Part shown: piece by piece, positions 58,547 to 64,000 of the stretch
Position numbering within the stretch: position 1 is the stretch's first letter
Layout of the letters: each line of letters opens with the position of its first letter
NCBI GenBank assembly: GCA_907164885.2
Contig: OU015490.1
Coordinates: 220,805,869-220,869,868 of the forward strand
Length of the DNA stretch: 64,000 nucleotides
DNA from: Dolomedes plantarius
Taxonomy: Eukaryota; Arthropoda; Arachnida; Araneae; Dolomedidae
Direction of reading: 5' to 3'
Translations under genes and position numbers: made by a program
The notes under the pieces: generated by a model
Databases searched by the model: none
Told to the model about the DNA's origin: nothing
Seen by the model: only the letters and a program-made list of their open reading frames with translations

Positions 58547-60375
58547 TATATATTATTTTTAGGTAAGTTTTAACGGATATACTCAATCAATTGGACGAAG
58601 GTACCTAATAGAAACTGTCAAATTTTATTTTGACGGATATATTTTATGATGTGTGTGTCTCAAAATCACTAATGATAAAATTCCTTGAGAGAAGAGAAAA
58701 AAATATACATACATATATCAGATGGAACCACCAAAGTTTGGAAATAAAATACTGCTAGAACTAACCACAAAGATTTATTTATATAGATAGAGGACACAAA
58801 AAGTGAATATCTTGATCAAAGACGCTTTCCTTCAACTCTTTAGTAAGTCTGACATATCAAACTCCTAAGGGCATTCCTCTGAGAAATAGAAAAAATAAAA
58901 AATCCTCTTCTATGTCATGTGACTTTTTTATTTGTTAAAATCTACTTTTCCTGTTTGCGTTGGCACTCTGCAAATTTTACTCTTTGTAGTTGAGAACACC
59001 GTTACATAGGAAAAGAGTAAAAACATATTTTTCATACTTTTAAAAACTGAGCTAGAGCAACGGAAATAATTCTGTTACATTTTTGCAAAGGACAGAACAT
59101 TTTTTTTTAAGCAACATGGAATTTCATTTGTATTTCTTGCAAGTTCTAAATTGTATGTGAACTGAATTGGATACAATAAGAACTTGGATCCATATAAAAC
59201 AATTTAAATATGGATACATGTTTTTTATAAATTCATCCATATGTTAAAAATATCATACCAAAAACTCTCTTTGAAATAGCGGAAAAAAGTTAAGAAAGTT
59301 AGTTAATCATTAATGTTATTGTGCTGGAAATTTTTAAGAACGATTAACAATTCTTCAGTATATTTCAAGGTGTCCAGCTACGGTTAAAAATGTCAATTTT
59401 GATGGAAATTTCCAAATATTTATTAATGAATGTGAAGGATGTGCATATCTATTTCTAAATCTGCCTCTATGTTTTCTGTGCAATCATAAGGGGATTTTTT
59501 TTTCTTACTTTTCAGCATAGAGGTATGAAATTCTGTACATATATACATTTCACTATAAATCTATAGCATACCTTAAAAGAAATTTTCAATCTCATTACAA
59601 TTTTAAGATTTTTTAAAAAGTTTGAAATTTATAAAAAAAAAATTTAATTCTCCATCCTACTTAATTTTTAAAATATTTCTCGATTTTGCATTTTAATCCC
59701 TTTAAACTGCATAGCAAACACATCTGGGTATTAATTATTTAATCCCTTAGATAGTTAATTTTTGAGAGTTTTATTTTTAATTTCATCCCGATCTTCATCA
59801 AAATTTTGCCTTTTAATAAGTTACAAATAAAATTTAATTACCTTAATGAAGTCGAATTGTAAAAGGCATTACCCAGCTTTTTAGAAACAGTATTAGAATT
59901 CTTCCTTATCAATTTCATGAATTTTGAACAAAAATTAAGTAACATGGAGCATTTAAAATTCTAAAAACCTTGAAAAATCTGTTTTCGAGAAAAACAAATT
60001 TACAGATTATTCCTGCACTTACTCTTTATAAATTACTTCGTAGAAGCATTATAAATGACATTTTACTCCAAAAAAAAAGTATTTTGGTACTATTAATCAA
60101 CAGAAATACATATTTTTTTTTACAATAACACAATCAATATTACAATTGCAAGATTTTCTCAAATGACCGTCCAATATCGATTTAAACAACCGAAGCAATT
60201 TCCAATTCCAGCATATGTGAAAACTTCAATTTTGTTCCCAGAAGTTCTTATTTTTCATCGAATATATATACGACTATTATGATAATGCAAAATATAATCT
60301 AAGTCTATAATATTTTTCCAGGTTTTCTTTTCATATTACTAAGAACGTAATGAACTATGGATTTGGCCCTAGATA
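58547..60375. other. AT-rich DNA, nothing recognised
   Basis: No supported gene or repeat end. Confidence 0.45.
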
Positions 60376-60377
60376 TA

Positions 60378-61005
60378 CAATAGAACCTCGTTTATCCGGA
60401 TCTCTGGATAATCCGGATGAGATTTGTAGACATTATTTTTATTGAATGTTCACTTAAGATAAAATTTTTTAACTACGATAGCAAGAATGTAACTACAAGT
60501 CCAGATGTTTTTAAATTTCAGAATATCAATTAAAAATTAGTTCATTACACTCACGAGTCTCTCACGTACATTTGATAAAAATAAATTAATCTTGTAATAT
60601 TTTTCTTTTGTATAGGTAGAGCCATTTATGTAAAAAAAAAGCTAAATTCAACAAAATTCTCCAAATATTCGCTTTTTATTGTGATTCAATGTACAGTTCC
60701 TATATAGATTTTATGGTAAAGTGTGGTAATAAAATGCTTATTGTTGAGTTTAAGAAAGCTTTAGTAGACTTACCAATTCTTTGTTAAGAAATGATGGAGA
60801 AAAGTTATTTTTTTATTTTTTAATGTCTTGTGAACAATACTACGTCATTTTGTTACATAACACAGTTTTTTATCGTAATAAATGGTAAATCTGCTTAGTC
60901 AAGGATTTTATTTTGCTTATTACCCCTATTACCCGGATTATGCGGATTTTCGATTATCCAGATTGCCTATGGTCCCAGCTAGTCAGGATAAACGAGGTTT
61001 TACTG
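60378..61005. mobile_element. Tigger/pogo-type MITE
   Basis: Left end CAATAGAACCTCGTTTATCC; right end reverse-complemented CAGTAAAACCTCGTTTATCC. TA flanks both (60376-60377, 61006-61007). The AACCTCGTTTATCCGG terminus is typical of Tigger/pogo. GGATAATCCGGAT repeats just inside the ends. Non-coding, 628 bp. Confidence 0.88.
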
Positions 61006-61091
61006 TACTATTTGATAATTTATAGATGCATTTATATAAAAAAACGTCTTTTGAGATATTTTATATGTGATTACATATAAATACCTGTAAT

Positions 61092-61240
61092 TTTTTTATT
61101 TCATAATATCAATTAAATATTAGTTCATTACACTCACGAGTCTCTCACGTACATTTGATAAAAATAAATTAATCTTTGTATTTCTTTGTAATTCTTTTGT
61201 ATAGCTAGAGCCATTTATGTAAAAATATGCTAAATTTGGA
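61092..61240 (+). repeat. Repeat shared with the interior of the adjacent MITE
   Basis: About 140 bp from AATATCAATTAAATATTAGT through CTAGAGCCATTTATGTAAAA matches 60522-60650, inside the MITE, nearly base for base (TTCATTACACTCACGAGTCT is identical). Confidence 0.85.
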
Positions 61241-61813
61241 CCAAAATGCTTCAATTTTATAAAAGATTGCTTAGCTATTGGTCTACTTCTTCAACATTTT
61301 TACATCGTTTTTATTAACTGGCTTTCTTGTTTGTGAAATTGTCCAGTACAAATCTTGCAACTTCCCGACTAGCTAGATATTTTAAACTTTTTGAATAGCT
61401 CAAAACAGGATGACAATGCATTCTATTAATACTTTTAGTCATTTTGTTTTGTATGGAAAGTTAGATAAAAAAAATTCTCAAGGTGGCGCTTCGATCGAAT
61501 TCAATGCTTGCACTTTTACGTGACGGCGTTTCACGATTTTGTAAACAGAATATTTGTGAATTTAGTTTATTTACAAAAATATTGTGCGAAATATTTAAAA
61601 AAAATTGTAAAAGTTAGCAGTTTCTGATGTCTGTGGATAGTGGAAATGACTAAAAGGTGATTAAAATTAAACAAAAGAAAGTGAAACAGAATAATTAAGT
61701 GAATGTTTGTGCAATTAGTTTATATGATTCAACAGAAAATTAAAAAAACATGGTATATAAAAAGTACTTTTTATCTTGTAATTATCTTATTTTGATGTTA
61801 TTTTCAATCGAAA
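61241..61813. other. AT-rich DNA, nothing recognised
   Basis: No supported gene. Confidence 0.45.
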
Positions 61814-61815
61814 TA

Positions 61816-62203
61816 CAGTGTGCACATAAATGAATATCCTAACATTGCAGGACTATTAACAGAAAACTAAACAAAGTACATACTTGCTGTTCATCGGAAA
61901 TCAAAAATAACAGTTGAAAGCTTAAATTCGACGAAATTATAAGTGTTCAATGTGAGCTCCTTTCGTAACACGAAGGATATTGATGTGGTACGATAACTCA
62001 TCCCACACGCTTTTGAACAGGTCTGGTGTGACGGTTTGAAAGACCGAAGATATGCGTGTCTTAAGTTCGTTAACATCATTTGGTAGCGGTGGAACAAACA
62101 CCTAATGTTTGATATAGTCTCAGGAAAAAAAAAAAGTTTGTACTTTGTTTAGTTTTCTTTCACTAGCCTTGCAAAGTTGGGATATTCATTTATGTACACG
62201 CTG
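61816..62203 (-). mobile_element. 388-bp Tc1/mariner-type mini-element
   Basis: Ends CAGTGTGCACATAAATGAAT and, reverse-complemented, CAGCGTGTACATAAATGAAT, both continuing ATCC; the match runs ~34 bp with few differences. TA flanks at 61814-61815 and 62204-62205. Inside, AAACTAAACAAAGTACA is also inverted at the other end. It keeps only the transposase C-terminus, so it is an internal-deletion derivative. Confidence 0.9.
61937..62098 (-). pseudogene. C-terminal remnant of a Tc1/mariner-type transposase
   Basis: The frame reads PPLPNDVNELKTRISSVFQT, then VTPDLFKSVWDELSYHINIL and RVTKGAHIEHL before a stop at 61937-61939. The closing RVT.GAHIEHL is characteristic of a mariner-type family with an N-terminal helix-turn-helix (DUF4817-like), recalled from experience. 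Catalytic residues are deleted. Confidence 0.7.
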
Positions 62204-62205
62204 TA

Positions 62206-62540
62206 TATGACTAAATTTTCACAAGTAAAGATTTCGGAAAAAAAGAAACAGTCCGAACATAGTCAGATATCTTAACTGCTTCAAAGTATTATAGACAACT
62301 TCCTAACTCTTAAAAAGAAAATTTGAAAAATATTCTAATCCATTTTTAATTTAATCAATAAAACAAGGGGTTCATTGCAAACCTTGAGTTACAGGTTGCC
62401 ACAGAAAGGACTCTACTTCTGAAGGTCACAGGTAAGGGTGCGGGGATTTTATGTTGGTGGAGGGGGGAGGAAGGCGCCTGAGATAGTAGAAGTTCGGACA
62501 AAATTTCTAATTTTCACTAGACATCATAAACTGTTCCCGT
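62206..62540. other. Spacer, nothing recognised
   Basis: A G-rich run lies at 62430-62475. No gene seen. Confidence 0.45.
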
Positions 62541-62557
62541 GAACATCGCGGTTTCGT

Positions 62558-62801
62558 TATTTAGGCGTTCTATAAAAACAACGATTCTGCTACCGAGGCA
62601 CAGAGGTCATTTAGCACTTGCTTCAGGCTCTCTGCAACTGAAGCTGTTCCTGATGGAAAAAAAAATTCTGCAATTTGTTTCAAACGTGAGAACAAGCGTG
62701 TATATACTACCAACGAAACCAAATGGTCGATCTCGGAACATTAGAACAGTTCGAAATGTTCAACGAGTTCTTAAGTTCACTATTCGTGAGGAAGTTGTCA
62801 C
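62558..62801 (+). pseudogene. N-terminal relic of a mariner-type transposase (DUF4817-like)
   Basis: Frames read AFYKNNDSATEAQRSFSTCF, RLSATEAVPDG, then (frame change) LQFVSNVRTSVYILPTKPNG and RSRNIRTVRNVQRVLKF. This is a helix-turn-helix start followed by the G.(P/S)R..RT..NVQRV linker. The relic ends where copy E is inserted at a TA (62802-62803). It may belong to the same family as the C-terminal remnant at 61937 but to a different insertion. Confidence 0.6.
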
Positions 62802-62803
62802 TA

Positions 62804-63532
62804 CAGAAGGTCGTTCGGACTTTATGGAAACGATTTTGATAGTTACCTTTTATGTATAAATGCCGTATTTTATGTGATAATTTGCTTCTATCGGAGAGCC
62901 ATGATTCTTGAAAATAGCTCTAGCTCGTATTTTCCATGAAAGTAAATTTATGTTTAGTACAGTTATACCAGTTTTACCACATACATCTTATACCGTTTTC
63001 CAATGTCCATTCGGTGTTCTTAGAAATCGTTTTCCTAAGGCTCCTATTGAAAAACAGAAATCGCAAAAGTCCATTGGAGAAGAGTCAGGTAATTTTACAG
63101 GTATTTCATTAAATGGTATACATTTTATTCCTGCTTATGACTCTTTCTTTGCTAAATAAGAGGCAGTTGATTTACACGTGTGACTAGAGGTCTTAGGAGG
63201 AGGTTTAGCGGTCATGTTTTAATTTTTACTTTCAGTTAGACGTTTTTTCACTTTCAAATTTAATATAGTATAAATACATATTTTTGAAATGCCATAACCG
63301 AAATGTTTACACCGCTTTGTAATTTGTTGATACAAATATTTCTCCCCGGGATGAGCAGTTATCTAACCTTCGAGCCATCTATCAATTTTAGGAGCCATTT
63401 TCAAAATAAATCTTTTATTTTACATTCCAATCAAGGAAAAACAATAGCAGACGATTATTCTGAAGTTGGGAAATTTTTATCTCAAAATGCAAACGCCAAA
63501 AACAAATTACAAAATCGTTTCCATAAAGTGCG
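62804..63532 (-). mobile_element. Mariner-like element, copy E, internally deleted
   Basis: Left end CAGAAGGTCGTTCGGACTTT matches copies A and B. After GTGACTAGAGG the sequence jumps to TTAGGAGGAGGTTTAGCGGT, removing ~555 bp relative to copy A. The right terminal repeat (AAATCGTTTCCATAAAGTGC) is present, then degrades into AAGTGAAGTGCGCAG before (TA)n. No functional gene. Confidence 0.85.
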
Positions 63533-63556
63533 ATGAAGTGAAGTGCGCAGAAGTGA

Positions 63557-63559
<3 letters not shown>

Positions 63560-63626
<67 letters not shown>
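63560..63626. repeat. (TA)n microsatellite
   Basis: About 67 bp of AT repeat, followed by CACATACACACACA. Confidence 0.95.
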
Positions 63627-63632
<6 letters not shown>

Positions 63633-63765
63633 CACACACAAACACTATCTACCAATTAGTATTTGGACAGCCATAGAAATTATGATATTTGCGGTCCTGA
63701 TATACTTCCCGCCTCCGCCGTTAAATATCGTGTAGGAAAAAACATTGACTTTAGCCTCTTGCAAG

Positions 63766-64000
63766 ATGCCACAAAGTGCAGATTTATCTGATTTCGAGAA
63801 AGGTATAAACGTCGAGTATCACATAAATGGCCGATCATTCAGGGACATATAAAACGAGCTGAATTACCCTAAATCGACAGTGGCCTATCTGATTCAGAAC
63901 TGGAAAGTGAGCGGTGATTGTCGGAATATGCCCCGAGTCGGAAGACCCACGAAACTGGGAGATAGAGACAGACGGATGCTGTCCAGAAAAATTCGAAAGA
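63766..64000 (+). pseudogene. Tc1-like transposase, N-terminal part, cut by the window end
   Basis: Begins MPQSADLSDFEKGINVEYHI and NGRSFRDI, then an in-frame TAA, then NELNYPKSTVAYLIQNWKVS, a helix-turn-helix with the expected ..STV..I...W. GRPTKLGDRDRRMLSRKIRK follows, the linker to the second DNA-binding half. The stop inside the first helix-turn-helix makes it a pseudogene unless read through. Possible terminal-repeat sequence (CTACCAATTAGTATTTGGAC) lies at 63648. The rest lies outside the window. Confidence 0.75.

Overview
The window is AT-rich, repeat-dense eukaryotic DNA. I find no convincing host protein-coding gene, no rRNA and no functional tRNA gene. Almost everything recognisable is a transposable element (TE), a TE relic, a tandem repeat or a (TA)n tract. 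The mix suggests an arthropod and most likely a spider: Tc1/mariner elements, piggyBac elements with a Cys-rich tail, PIF/Harbinger, Tigger/pogo relics and two tRNA-derived SINE families. The taxon is an inference from remembered family distribution, not a database result.

Layout. 1-2480: irregular tandem repeat carrying a PIF/Harbinger-like MITE and a complete Tc1 element with an uninterrupted 346-residue transposase. 2481-12900: mostly featureless, with a SINE, a dead Tigger-type transposase (7250-8578) and LINE-like debris. 12917-15483: a decayed piggyBac with intron-like interruptions. 16400-18300: SINE copies. 20817-22116: a mariner-like relic with clear ends. 22960-26540: tandem repeats. 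27263-27618: a SINE. 28660-32060: a ~260-bp tandem array split by a TA-flanked DNA transposon (29787-31149). 32230-33420: a ~315-bp array with a TTAA-type MITE. 33852-36833: a piggyBac with an intact 573-residue transposase, the best candidate here for a recently mobile element. 37002-41662: a three-layer nest (mariner-like relic, then an inverted-repeat element, then a Harbinger element). 42700-49995: SINEs, long (TA)n tracts and a LINE tail. 50176-58546: two related LTR elements without gag-pol, back to back and both embedded in (TA)n. 60378-64000: a Tigger-type MITE, a 388-bp mariner-type mini-element, another copy of the 20.8-kb relic family and the start of a broken Tc1 gene.

The most unusual part is 50176-58546. 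Two non-autonomous LTR elements share a leader, a non-coding body and a 3' tail. In the left copy the ~2.3-kb body is inverted and lies between the 5' LTR and the leader, although its two LTRs differ at only 4 of 515 positions by my reading. Both elements lie in TA microsatellite. I see no multi-gene operon-like or defence system; the genes here are selfish elements that do not work together. Several insertions fall inside tandem repeats, whose neighbouring units show the empty site and confirm the element boundaries.
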